In this document: positions 26,589-35,253 of the stretch, piece after piece | How positions within the stretch are numbered: position 1 is the stretch's first letter | Layout of the letters: the number at the start of each line of letters is the position of its first letter | Position numbers and translations under genes: made by a program | Assembly (NCBI GenBank): GCA_002835545.1 | Contig: PIZK01000022.1 | Span: 17,976-81,975, forward strand | DNA from: Alteromonadales bacterium alter-6D02 | Lineage (GTDB): Bacteria; Pseudomonadota; Gammaproteobacteria; Enterobacterales; Psychrobiaceae | Length of the DNA stretch: 64,000 bases | Direction of reading: 5' to 3' | Notes under the pieces: generated by a model | The model's input: only the letters and a program-made list of their open reading frames with translations | Told to the model about the DNA's origin: nothing | Database searches by the model: none

Positions 26589-27913
26589 TGATGCGTTTTT
26601 ATTATTTATTGGTAATCAATATTATTGCGCTAATCGCAAGTAGCATTATGCTTAGCTCTATTTTTATTAGCCGAGGTTTATCGGCAACTGCCTTGATGAT
26701 GCTATTAATCGTTGTTGCACTATCGGGACATTTATTGGTGCTTTTTAAGCGCCAACATCAGCAGTCACAGCAAGTGATCTTAGCACTAGCGAATGGCGAT
26801 AGCACTTTAGGTCTGGCACGTCATCATCCAATGCGGCAGCAATTTGAGCAGGTTAAACTGCAGATGCAACAAGCGAGGTTTGATGCCGAGCAACAAGCGC
26901 AGTTTTTACAGGCCTTATTAATTCATATTGATTTAGCGGTATTAGTGTGTGACGAGCAAGGGCATATCATTGAGTCTAACCCTGCCGTTAGTCGATTACT
27001 CGGCCTAAAGTTTACCACCGATGACGGTCACCTGAGTCAATTAGGCGGGATTGGTAATGTTTTACAAAAGGCACAAACCAATATGCGAACTACGTTGCAA
27101 TGGCAGGTAGGGGAACAGCAAGATACCTTGTCGATTCAGCTAACTATTGCACAAATTCAAGGGCAAACACGGCGAATCGTCAGCTTGCAGTCTATTCATG
27201 ACCAGTTAGTGCATAAAGAGCAACAAGCCTACAAACGCTTAACCAAAGTGCTGACTCATGAAATTGCTAATTCAATCACACCATTATCATCTCTGGCGGC
27301 TACGTGTGAAGGTTTATTGCCTGATGAATTGTGTTTTGATGAGCAAGAAGATAAAGAGGATTTACAGCTAGCATTAACGACTCTTGCTTCTCGCACTCAG
27401 CATTTAAGTGACTTTATTGCCCGTTTTCGTCAGGTCAGCAGTTTACCAAAGCCAACCCTTAAGCCCCATGATTTAACCGAATCATTAGAAAGTACTCTGG
27501 CGCTCCATCAGCAGCAAGCCAAGGAGCAGGGGATTAAGTTGACACTGAAGCTTGAGTGTCAACAGTTGGTGATGATCGATAGCGCTCAAATCGAACAAGT
27601 GTTAATTAATCTAGTTAAGAACTCGATAGAGGCCTTGGCAATACAGTCGCAACAGTGTGAATCTGAAGAGCCTGAGGTAACAATAATACTTGCTAAAAAT
27701 AGTAAACAGCAGCTTTATGTCGAAGTGAGCGATAATGGCATGGGGGTTGCTGCGCATGTTGTTGAGATGATCTTTGTCCCATTCTTTACCACTAAGCAAC
27801 AAGGCTCTGGTATTGGCTTGAGCCTGTCAAAACAAATTATGGTCAGTCATGGTGGTGATTTAATATACCTAAAGCGAGAAAGCGGGGCGTGTTTTAGGTG
27901 TCTATTTGGTTGA
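26588..27913 (+). CDS. Sensor histidine kinase paired with the NtrC-type regulator
   Basis: 441 residues. Two transmembrane helices (about 5-25 and 33-53) with almost no periplasmic loop, a PAS-like region (about 105-205), phospho-acceptor H224 in VLTHEIANSITPL, and a complete ATPase domain (NLVKNSIEAL, DNGMGV, GSGIGLSL). The short loop suggests sensing within the membrane or cytoplasm, as in kinases that guard against envelope-active compounds. The start overlaps the regulator stop (TAATG). Confidence 0.9.
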   Translation: MMRFYYLLVINIIALIASSIMLSSIFISRGLSATALMMLLIVVALSGHLLVLFKRQHQQSQQVILALANGDSTLGLARHHPMRQQFEQVKLQMQQARFDAEQQAQFLQALLIHIDLAVLVCDEQGHIIESNPAVSRLLGLKFTTDDGHLSQLGGIGNVLQKAQTNMRTTLQWQVGEQQDTLSIQLTIAQIQGQTRRIVSLQSIHDQLVHKEQQAYKRLTKVLTHEIANSITPLSSLAATCEGLLPDELCFDEQEDKEDLQLALTTLASRTQHLSDFIARFRQVSSLPKPTLKPHDLTESLESTLALHQQQAKEQGIKLTLKLECQQLVMIDSAQIEQVLINLVKNSIEALAIQSQQCESEEPEVTIILAKNSKQQLYVEVSDNGMGVAAHVVEMIFVPFFTTKQQGSGIGLSLSKQIMVSHGGDLIYLKRESGACFRCLFG

Positions 27914-27925
27914 TATTTTGTGCTG

Positions 27926-28495
27926 TTAAATCACTAATGTGTGAAAGCGATAGAGCTCTATGTCGTAAGCCCAATAGTCCCTTGCCCAACCGCCCTTTTG
28001 CTTAAGTTCGTTAACAAACTGCGTCGGTGAGGGCAGTGATTGCCACACGGTAGGTAAGAATACTGCACTATGGTTATCATCCTTGATCAATAAACCATCG
28101 ATATTAGGTTGTAATTCATCAAGTAAAGCCGCTTCACCCTCATTGTTGATTGCTTTAAGTGGTGATAGTACAGAGATTTCAATCTGCAATGAGGCTAATT
28201 CATTTTCTTGTAGTGGCTTAAAGCGAGCGTCCCTAAAAGCGCTGCTATAGCTATGATGACATACATCTTGCCAGAGTGGCTGGCTTGCTGTGACGCACCC
28301 GATACAACCGCGTAAGTGGCCATTGTAATAGATCGTGACAAAGCTGGTTGCGATGATCTCTAACTCGGCCATATTGGGTGAGGAGGGGAGAATGAAACGC
28401 TGATGCTTTATCGCGTCGCTGAGCACTTGCCAAGCTAACGCTTTAAGTGATTCTCTTGCCGCTTCAGTTAAGTGAACACATGATAAAGCTGGCAT
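27926..28495 (-). CDS. amrA: AmmeMemoRadiSam system protein A (AMMECR1 domain)
   Basis: 189 residues, bacterial AMMECR1 homolog: VTIYYNGHLRGCIGCVTASQPLWQDV with the conserved LRGCIG block, AFRDARFKPL and LQIEISVLSPL. Human AMMECR1 belongs to the same family. The 5' end overlaps the upstream gene by 32 bp. Forms a set with the MEMO-like protein and the divergent radical SAM enzyme. Confidence 0.92.
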   Translation of the reverse strand: MPALSCVHLTEAARESLKALAWQVLSDAIKHQRFILPSSPNMAELEIIATSFVTIYYNGHLRGCIGCVTASQPLWQDVCHHSYSSAFRDARFKPLQENELASLQIEISVLSPLKAINNEGEAALLDELQPNIDGLLIKDDNHSAVFLPTVWQSLPSPTQFVNELKQKGGWARDYWAYDIELYRFHTLVI

Positions 28496-29270
28496 AACCG
28501 ACTACCCTTTCTCTATTGATTATTGCTTGATTGCTAATGTCAGCTGAGTTGGCGTTGGCTATTAAGTGTGGTTGCCATTGCTGCTGTTGGGCATAAGCTA
28601 ATAAACCGTTAAGCGCCATCGAACCACACGCTTGTTCAGGGGAAACATCCGTATCTAAAGCGAGTATCTTATTGATGGTGTTATTGTCTATGGCTTGTGC
28701 ATGTTGATATGAATGAAAATGGCTTAAGTCAGTGCTGATAACAAGCAAGGTTGAATTAAGCGGCTCGATGTAATTAAGAATGTCGCAAACTTGCTGTGAT
28801 GAACATTGCCCGACAACGATAGGAAGCAATTCAAAGGTGCTTAAGCCTTGCTGTAAAAAAGGTAATTGGACTTCAATAGAGTGTTCCCATTGATGCGCTT
28901 GGTTATTCTCAACGACTAGGCCTTGGTTTAACAATTCTCGACAAGTGTTTAAATCAATTGGAATATCACCTAATGGGGTGGTGAATAGTGAATGGCTAGG
29001 TACTGCGCATCCACGCAATGCAACTCGGTGGCTCGGACCTAATATAACCACTTTATTTATAGGTTGCTGTGTTAGGTAGTGATAGCCTGCTGCCGCAATG
29101 TTTCCTGAATAACAATACCCTGCATGAGGTACGATTAACGCCTTAACCTTACCGTACTTAGTTAATGGCTGTGTTGATAAAAATAATTGTGTTAATTCTT
29201 GTTGTAGCTGTATTTTTTGTTCGGGATAAAAACTACCAGCCACCGCGGGCATTCGCTTACTCACAATCAT
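28464..29270 (-). CDS. amrB: AmmeMemoRadiSam system protein B (MEMO1-like)
   Basis: 268 residues with the MEMO layout: RMPAVAGSFYPE at the start, LIVPHAGYCYSG, VVILGPSHRV, EHSIEVQLPFLQ and VISTDLSHFH. MEMO proteins share the fold of non-haem iron dioxygenases (LigB), and the His and acidic positions of that pocket are visible here. Overlaps protein A, which implies coupled expression. Confidence 0.92.
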   Translation of the reverse strand: MIVSKRMPAVAGSFYPEQKIQLQQELTQLFLSTQPLTKYGKVKALIVPHAGYCYSGNIAAAGYHYLTQQPINKVVILGPSHRVALRGCAVPSHSLFTTPLGDIPIDLNTCRELLNQGLVVENNQAHQWEHSIEVQLPFLQQGLSTFELLPIVVGQCSSQQVCDILNYIEPLNSTLLVISTDLSHFHSYQHAQAIDNNTINKILALDTDVSPEQACGSMALNGLLAYAQQQQWQPHLIANANSADISNQAIINRERVVGYASFIMCSLN

Positions 29271-29327
29271 TGACTCCTTATCGTGAATCTTTCACTACAC
29301 TTAAATTGTAGTTAAAAAGGTATTGTT

Positions 29328-30416
29328 GTGACGGTGAATAAGGCGATTATTGAAAACTTTCCCACTAAATATTGGCAAGCGCTGGATGACGGGCGCGTGC
29401 GCTGTGATGTCTGCCCACAGCACTGCACTTTAAGAGAGGGAAAACGAGGCAGCTGTTTTGTGCGTAAGCATCACCAAGGGGGGATTGTCCTAACTAGCTA
29501 TGGCCGCTCGTCGGGATTTTGTATTGACCCTATTGAAAAGAAGCCCCTAAACCATTTCTTACCCGGTAGCAGTGTTTTATCCTTTGGCACTGCTGGCTGT
29601 AATTTAAGCTGCCAGTTTTGTCAAAACTGGGATATTAGTAAGTCGCGCCAGCTTGATAGTTTATGTGATAACGCACTGCCTGAGCAGCTTGCTCAGGCCG
29701 CATCCCATTATGGATGTCGCAGTTTGGCATTTACTTATAACGATCCGGTTATCTTTCTTGAGTACGCCATTGATACGGCCATTGCCGCAAAGGCAAAAGG
29801 CATTAATAGTGTTGCAGTGAGTGCTGGTTATATTTGTGATGAGCCGCGTGTTGAGTTTTTTCAGCACATGGATGCCGCCAATATTGATTTAAAGTCTTTT
29901 AGCGAACAGTTTTATCATAAGGTTTGTCATGCGCATTTACAGCCCGTGTTAGAGACCTTATTGTATTTGAAGCACGAAACCACGGTGTGGTTTGAAATTA
30001 CCAATTTGCTGATCCCCGGTGAGAATGATAGTGAGGCAGAGCTTAATCTAATGTGTCAGTGGATCGCAGAGAACTTAGGCTCAGATGTTCCTTTACATTT
30101 TTCGGCATTTCACCCTGACTTTAAAATGCTCGATAAACCTGTGACACCGTTAGCGACATTACAAAAAGCGAGAAATATCGCGCTATCTTATGGCTTACAT
30201 TATGTCTATTGTGGCAATGTTCATGATAGTGAATCCGACTCGACCTATTGTCCGCAGTGCCATCAGCGCGTGATTGAACGAGATTGGTATCAGTTGGGAA
30301 GATATCAGCTAGATGCTAAAGGGCATTGTCAGCACTGTGGTTATACGATCGCTGGTTATTACTCGGGAGATAAGGGGACCTTTGGCAGCCGGAGAATTCC
30401 GATTAGTATGACCTAA
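29328..30416 (+). CDS. amrS: AmmeMemoRadiSam system radical SAM enzyme
   Basis: 362 residues. Iron-sulfur motif C91-x3-C95-x2-C98 (CNLSCQFC), an N-terminal Cys set (C26, C29, C33, C43) and a C-terminal CPQC...CQHC pair that looks like a zinc ribbon. GTG start at 29328 is supported by AAAAGG 7 bp upstream. Reads away from proteins A and B across a 57-bp spacer. The system is conserved from archaea to humans; I know of no settled bacterial role. Confidence 0.92.
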   Translation: MTVNKAIIENFPTKYWQALDDGRVRCDVCPQHCTLREGKRGSCFVRKHHQGGIVLTSYGRSSGFCIDPIEKKPLNHFLPGSSVLSFGTAGCNLSCQFCQNWDISKSRQLDSLCDNALPEQLAQAASHYGCRSLAFTYNDPVIFLEYAIDTAIAAKAKGINSVAVSAGYICDEPRVEFFQHMDAANIDLKSFSEQFYHKVCHAHLQPVLETLLYLKHETTVWFEITNLLIPGENDSEAELNLMCQWIAENLGSDVPLHFSAFHPDFKMLDKPVTPLATLQKARNIALSYGLHYVYCGNVHDSESDSTYCPQCHQRVIERDWYQLGRYQLDAKGHCQHCGYTIAGYYSGDKGTFGSRRIPISMT

Positions 30417-30496
30417 ACCTTGTTGCAAACTGGGAGCTTATGGCCGATGGAGCATCGATAAGTCAATCGTGAAATTATGCTGTCATGGGCTTGTAA

Positions 30497-30682
30497 CTAT
30501 TTAATCTCAACTAAAGCGACTCGCTGGGCATCATCATGGCCAGTGATTTCTGTGATCTCTTGGCCATCTATTACAATAATGTCCTGAGCTACGCCCTCAA
30601 ATATCTTATTGCGATAGGTTGTTATCCTGACCTTGCTATCGCGGTTATAGTCAATTGGTTTAAACCCACGAGGTATCCCCAA
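30497..30682 (-). CDS. Small protein, possibly Rof/YaeO-like
   Basis: 61 residues: FKPIDYNRDSKVRITTY, then G-V-A-Q-D and E-I-T...VALVEIK. The GxAxD and final V-x-L-x-x-I spacing is like Rho-binding antiterminators (Rof), but the similarity is weak. The only standard in-frame start is TTG at 30682, with a TAA three codons before it and no clear ribosome-binding site. It follows the CadC-like gene by 16 bp, so expression may depend on coupling, or the 5' end may be damaged. Confidence 0.45.
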   Translation of the reverse strand: MGIPRGFKPIDYNRDSKVRITTYRNKIFEGVAQDIIVIDGQEITEITGHDDAQRVALVEIK

Positions 30683-30698
30683 GATTTTTTATTTACAA

Positions 30699-32783
30699 TC
30701 AATCTTTTATACTTAATCGTTTTATATCGCCCTCTAACGCTTCCATTTTGGCAATCCGGAGTTCATTTTGTGGTGTGACATCAAAATGCCAAATTAAATT
30801 ACCTTGCTTGATTAACTCGACAAGGGGCTGTTTTGTCTGTGTTTGAGCGGTGTTATTGAGAGGGAGTCGCCAAATATACTCATTTTTCGACCACGATGAT
30901 TGCCAATAAAGCGCATTATTTTTAATGCGAATATTAAGCAATTGGTTTGTTTGTTCAGGCGTTAAGCTCGCCAGCGTTTGCGTTGAGCCTTGGAGCGTTT
31001 CTGCACTATAAAGAGTGTTATCAACGAGGGTTAACCACTGCTGGTTTACAAGATCAAAATACACAAATCTCGCGTTAATATCAGTAATACTCAGCAATTG
31101 CCCCTGAATGTTATAGGTCGCTAGCTGAGTACCATCAAAGGCAAAGAAATGTTCGTTACTGAGCCAGCCGATATTGATAATGGGCTGCGAAAAGGTGGTG
31201 CTCAGTTCATTCACCACACTATTACGATTATAAATCACTAAATTCATATCACGATTAGACAGTAGCATTGATAGGTCTGGTCGCCATTCAAGAAACGATA
31301 CATATTCATAGCCCTGATGATGTGATAAGCGTGTTACTTGATCATTCGCATGTAAATAAACCTCACAAATACCACTACGGCGTGACATAAACGCTGTCTC
31401 ACCCACACGGTTACTAACCGGCAAATAGTCGATACTTGACGTGGAAAAAATGGGATCTTGTTGCTGATCACGAATATTGACCTGCCAGCTTTCAACAGAG
31501 GTAAAAATATCTCCGGCATTATCGATTGATAAACTAGTGTACAACCCTTGTGCTGTATAGCTCACTTGATATTGACCTCCATCAAGTGTTTTAGCCATGA
31601 GGCCATGCCGCTGGCTTTCGTTATTGGTAATGACAGCTTTAGTCGCAGGGTTAAATGCAGCGAGCCAGATGGGGTAATCCCACTTCATGACTGCATTGCC
31701 TGTTTCTGAAACCAACGTACTAGTGTGGTCACGATGGTTTATCAGATAATAGACCTGTTGATCCCAAGCTTTTACCACCCCTTTATAATGAGAATGGCTA
31801 GGCTTTTTTACTATCACTTGTGAGAATTGATTTGTTTTGACATCATAAAGCTGGGGAGTGAACTGGTGCCCTTTTTTTATTGAAACAATCAATTGCTCAT
31901 TGTTTTTCCACACTGGAGCTCGTGCCGACTCACAGGTTAGTGCCGGTGCTTGCTGCAGCGTTTGCCCTTGCGCGTTCGCTAAGATCAAGTCGCATTTATC
32001 CTCACGGTAGCGCCAATAAGCGAGTGTGGTTTGTTCTGGGTGCCACACAGGAAAAGCGACACGATAATCGGACGGGACTTGAAACTTTATATCGCCAGCT
32101 TTATTGGTGATATGTAAGTTGTGTATGTCTTTAATATAGGCCATCAAGTCGTGTTGTCTATGCACCGCTACATCAAACTCTAAACCGAGTTGGTAGCTAA
32201 TATCGTGAATTTTATATTGTGGTGGTTCGGTCGTCTTTTCCTTAAAGAAAGAAACTATGATGACAAAGCTTACCAACAGAATGACTGTACTTAACCCAAA
32301 CCATAAACGTCGGGGCTGAACCGTATCACTGTGGGACGTGCCATTATCATTTTCGTTCGCGCAGGCCACTTCGACTGAGGCAATAAAGCAATACCCTTTC
32401 TTAGGTAGCGTTTTGATAAATTTAGGTGACTTCGATGAGTCGTTGAGTAACTTACGCAATTTAGCCAGTGGCTGATAGAGGCTATTAGTTTCAACGACCG
32501 TGTTTGGCCACAATTGTTGTTGAATTGATTCTTTACTAAGAACTTGCCCTTGATGTTCGACCATTAATAGTAACATCGCGGCGACTTGCGGTTCCAGCTT
32601 ATGGCGTTGACCACTCGCTAATTCAACTAATGCATCTTCATCGACAATAAAGACAAAGCCATCAAAGTAAAATTGCCTCGAAGATGAGTGCGTTATCAGA
32701 GGAAATGCTGCTGGAAAAGTATTTTGATGCATGTGTTTTTTAAGTTGACCGCTTTCTGTGCTAAAAATACCTGCATTGAGCAT
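30699..32783 (-). CDS. CadC-like membrane-bound winged-helix regulator with sensor propeller
   Basis: 694 residues. An OmpR/CadC-type winged helix (about 40-125: LEPQVAAMLLLMVEHQGQVLSKESI...YQPLAKLRKLL, KTLPKKGYCF), one transmembrane helix (about 155-178), then a long periplasmic part with repeated TolB/WD40-like strands. Such one-component regulators bind DNA from the membrane and sense in the periplasm. It is divergent from the DUF5916 gene, its most likely target. An alternative start is 17 codons inside. Confidence 0.82.
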   Translation of the reverse strand: MLNAGIFSTESGQLKKHMHQNTFPAAFPLITHSSSRQFYFDGFVFIVDEDALVELASGQRHKLEPQVAAMLLLMVEHQGQVLSKESIQQQLWPNTVVETNSLYQPLAKLRKLLNDSSKSPKFIKTLPKKGYCFIASVEVACANENDNGTSHSDTVQPRRLWFGLSTVILLVSFVIIVSFFKEKTTEPPQYKIHDISYQLGLEFDVAVHRQHDLMAYIKDIHNLHITNKAGDIKFQVPSDYRVAFPVWHPEQTTLAYWRYREDKCDLILANAQGQTLQQAPALTCESARAPVWKNNEQLIVSIKKGHQFTPQLYDVKTNQFSQVIVKKPSHSHYKGVVKAWDQQVYYLINHRDHTSTLVSETGNAVMKWDYPIWLAAFNPATKAVITNNESQRHGLMAKTLDGGQYQVSYTAQGLYTSLSIDNAGDIFTSVESWQVNIRDQQQDPIFSTSSIDYLPVSNRVGETAFMSRRSGICEVYLHANDQVTRLSHHQGYEYVSFLEWRPDLSMLLSNRDMNLVIYNRNSVVNELSTTFSQPIINIGWLSNEHFFAFDGTQLATYNIQGQLLSITDINARFVYFDLVNQQWLTLVDNTLYSAETLQGSTQTLASLTPEQTNQLLNIRIKNNALYWQSSWSKNEYIWRLPLNNTAQTQTKQPLVELIKQGNLIWHFDVTPQNELRIAKMEALEGDIKRLSIKD

Positions 32784-32893
32784 AAAGTCAATATTTATCA
32801 GGCTTTCATTAGCTTTAATAAGAAAAAAATAAGAACTTTTAAGTACTGTTTTTGTTTCAATAATGGCTGTTTAAATTTTTAATAGGTGGTCTC

Positions 32894-35137
32894 GTGAAGC
32901 ATTCTTCAGCCCGGTCATTAATGACAATATTTTTCTCAGGGGCAATGATTTCTCCAGTGGTTTTTGCCAGTAATACAATAACGCTTGACGGTAAATTAAC
33001 CGAAAGCCAATGGCAAAAAGCGACACATTACGATGAGTTTTACAAGGTTGTGCCAGCGACCTTGGAGTCAACTAATAACAAGGTCAATGCTCGTGTTTTT
33101 ACTAATGAACAGGGTATTTATTTAGGCTTTATTAATTATCAGGCAAAAGGGGATAGAAAGAAACAGTACAACCTGCAAGACGATTTTGTGCAAGCAGACT
33201 TTAACCGTTTTGTTATCGATTTTTCCGGTGATGGTAGTGGTGCTTATCAATTTGTTGTCGCGCTTGGTGATGGTGTGCAAGACGCTGTACTCACGCCGCA
33301 ATTAACAACCGACTCGGATTGGGATGGTGCGTGGGAGTTTGCCATTGATGAAAATGATGATTACTGGTCAAGTGAAGTGTTTATTCCGTGGCATAGTGTC
33401 TCGTTTAAAGCACAGCTTGATGATCAGGGGCAGTCTAGCATTGGTGTTTCATTGCAGCTTTATGATTTGGCAACCAATCATATCTACGCTTCTCAACAGC
33501 AAACAACGGGGAATAGTGACTTCTACTTAAACATGCCGAAAATTAAGGCGAAGATCCCGCAAAAACAGCAACTGGCGTTTATTCCCTACGTAACACAGCA
33601 GCATGATGTACTGAGCGACGAGAGCACGACTGATGTAGGTTTTGATTTAATTTATAAGCCAAACCACCATCAAAAAGTCAGTCTCGCGGTCAATCCTGAC
33701 TTTGGCCAAGTTGATAGCGATGAAATCGATTTAAATTATTCCGCTGTTGAGACCCTACGCACCGATAAGCGTCCATTCTTCACTCAAGATATTAACGTAT
33801 TTAATGTTCAGGCTGGTCGAGATACTAAACTGATTCATACTCGCCGCATAGGTGGAGGCAGTGATGATGGCCAAACAAATATTACACCCATTGATGCTGC
33901 GGTGCGTTTTGTACATCAAGGAGAGGCATTACAATTTGGCGCGTTTGCTGTGTCCGAAGATGAATTAAGCAATGATATTGGCAAAGATTTTTATGCGGGT
34001 CGGATTAAATATCGGAGTGAACAATGGCAATCGGGGATATTAGCAACCAGTGTCAACCGTCCTGGGCTTGATCGCAAAGGTGCGACTGCGGCTTGGGATA
34101 GTCAATATCAAAGTGAAACTTGGTCATTTCAGAGCGCGTTTTTACAATCAAAGATAGAGCAACAGCAGCAAACTATTCAAGGGTATGGTTTTTCAGGCAG
34201 TGCCAAATATCAGTTTGATCAAAATATCGATCTATCTGCAAGTTACTTACGCTTAGACGATCGCTTTGACAATAGCGACCTCGGTTACATTATTCGTAAT
34301 AATTGGCGTTACAGTGATATTAATTATAACCATTCGATTAACCTTGAAAATTCATTGTTTAGTCGAGTTAAACATGGGCTTAAGGCCAGTTATGAAAGTA
34401 ATGATCATGGCATGAAACTACGTGCTCAGCAGCAATATACGACATCGTTATTGCTTAATGATGGTGCGCAGTTAAATACCACATTGACCTACTTAACTAG
34501 CGGCATGGAAGATAATATTGGTCATCAAGTCGACCCGTTTAGCTATCCTGCCCACCTAGGCGCTCGGATATTTTATGCGAGTCCTTATACTGGTTGGTTT
34601 AGCTGGGCGGCGAGTTATCAAAACGATCAAGAAGGTTTTGGTGGTCACGCTCAGCAATATGCGGTCGATATGACGTTGATGCCGCATCCGAATTGGAATA
34701 TTAAGTTTAATAATTTCTTTAGGACGGGTGACGGTTGGGCTATCGCTACTGGAGATAATCAGGTCACCCAATATGATCGCGATTTCTTTGTTAACCATAT
34801 TCGAGTGACTGGCCTGTTAAGAGAGAACTTAGAGCTAAGTTTTAATTTGCAGTGGGCGATTTTAGAAGCGAAAGCCAAAGATCATTACCATGTTAGGGAT
34901 CGTCTATTAGCTCGCAGCGAGTTTGTAGGTAAAGACCTTGAAGATAAGCGCTTCACTAGTCAGGTTAAATTGCGCTATCGCTTAGGGGCCTATTCAGATA
35001 TTTACTTAGTTTATAGTCGCGGTGGTGTCGACTTCCAACAAGAGGTTGGCAGCCGTCCTTGGTTACGTAGCCTCAATACACTGTGGCAAGAGCGAGATCA
35101 AGACCAAATAACGGCTAAGATTCGATATATGTTTTAA
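32894..35137 (+). CDS. DUF5916 protein (CBM9-like domain plus outer-membrane barrel)
   Basis: 747 residues from GTG 32894 (AGGTGG 5 bp upstream). Signal peptide (to about 25). A CBM9-like domain (about 28-215: ITLDGKLTESQWQKA, RFVIDFSGDGSGAYQF, SEVFIPW) is followed by a barrel-type DUF5916 region (ETLRTDKRPFFTQDINVF...) ending in RYMF, a typical outer-membrane C-terminus with terminal Phe. Family members often sit near peptidases or polymer-use genes; the substrate is unknown. Confidence 0.85.
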   Translation: MKHSSARSLMTIFFSGAMISPVVFASNTITLDGKLTESQWQKATHYDEFYKVVPATLESTNNKVNARVFTNEQGIYLGFINYQAKGDRKKQYNLQDDFVQADFNRFVIDFSGDGSGAYQFVVALGDGVQDAVLTPQLTTDSDWDGAWEFAIDENDDYWSSEVFIPWHSVSFKAQLDDQGQSSIGVSLQLYDLATNHIYASQQQTTGNSDFYLNMPKIKAKIPQKQQLAFIPYVTQQHDVLSDESTTDVGFDLIYKPNHHQKVSLAVNPDFGQVDSDEIDLNYSAVETLRTDKRPFFTQDINVFNVQAGRDTKLIHTRRIGGGSDDGQTNITPIDAAVRFVHQGEALQFGAFAVSEDELSNDIGKDFYAGRIKYRSEQWQSGILATSVNRPGLDRKGATAAWDSQYQSETWSFQSAFLQSKIEQQQQTIQGYGFSGSAKYQFDQNIDLSASYLRLDDRFDNSDLGYIIRNNWRYSDINYNHSINLENSLFSRVKHGLKASYESNDHGMKLRAQQQYTTSLLLNDGAQLNTTLTYLTSGMEDNIGHQVDPFSYPAHLGARIFYASPYTGWFSWAASYQNDQEGFGGHAQQYAVDMTLMPHPNWNIKFNNFFRTGDGWAIATGDNQVTQYDRDFFVNHIRVTGLLRENLELSFNLQWAILEAKAKDHYHVRDRLLARSEFVGKDLEDKRFTSQVKLRYRLGAYSDIYLVYSRGGVDFQQEVGSRPWLRSLNTLWQERDQDQITAKIRYMF

Positions 35138-35192
35138 CGATACTCAAATAATAGAGTTGGTATAAAACAACTAACTGCTATGTAAACGAATA

Positions 35193-35229
35193 AATAGAGA
35201 CAAGCGCAAAGCCTGTCTCTATTTGTTAT
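35193..35229. terminator. Terminator between DUF5916 and subtilase genes
   Basis: AATAGAGACA (35193-35202) pairs with TGTCTCTATT (35214-35223); TTGTTATTTT follows on the plus strand. Convergent genes lie on either side. Confidence 0.75.
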
Positions 35230-35253
35230 TTTGGTTTATAGCGGTTGATTCAC

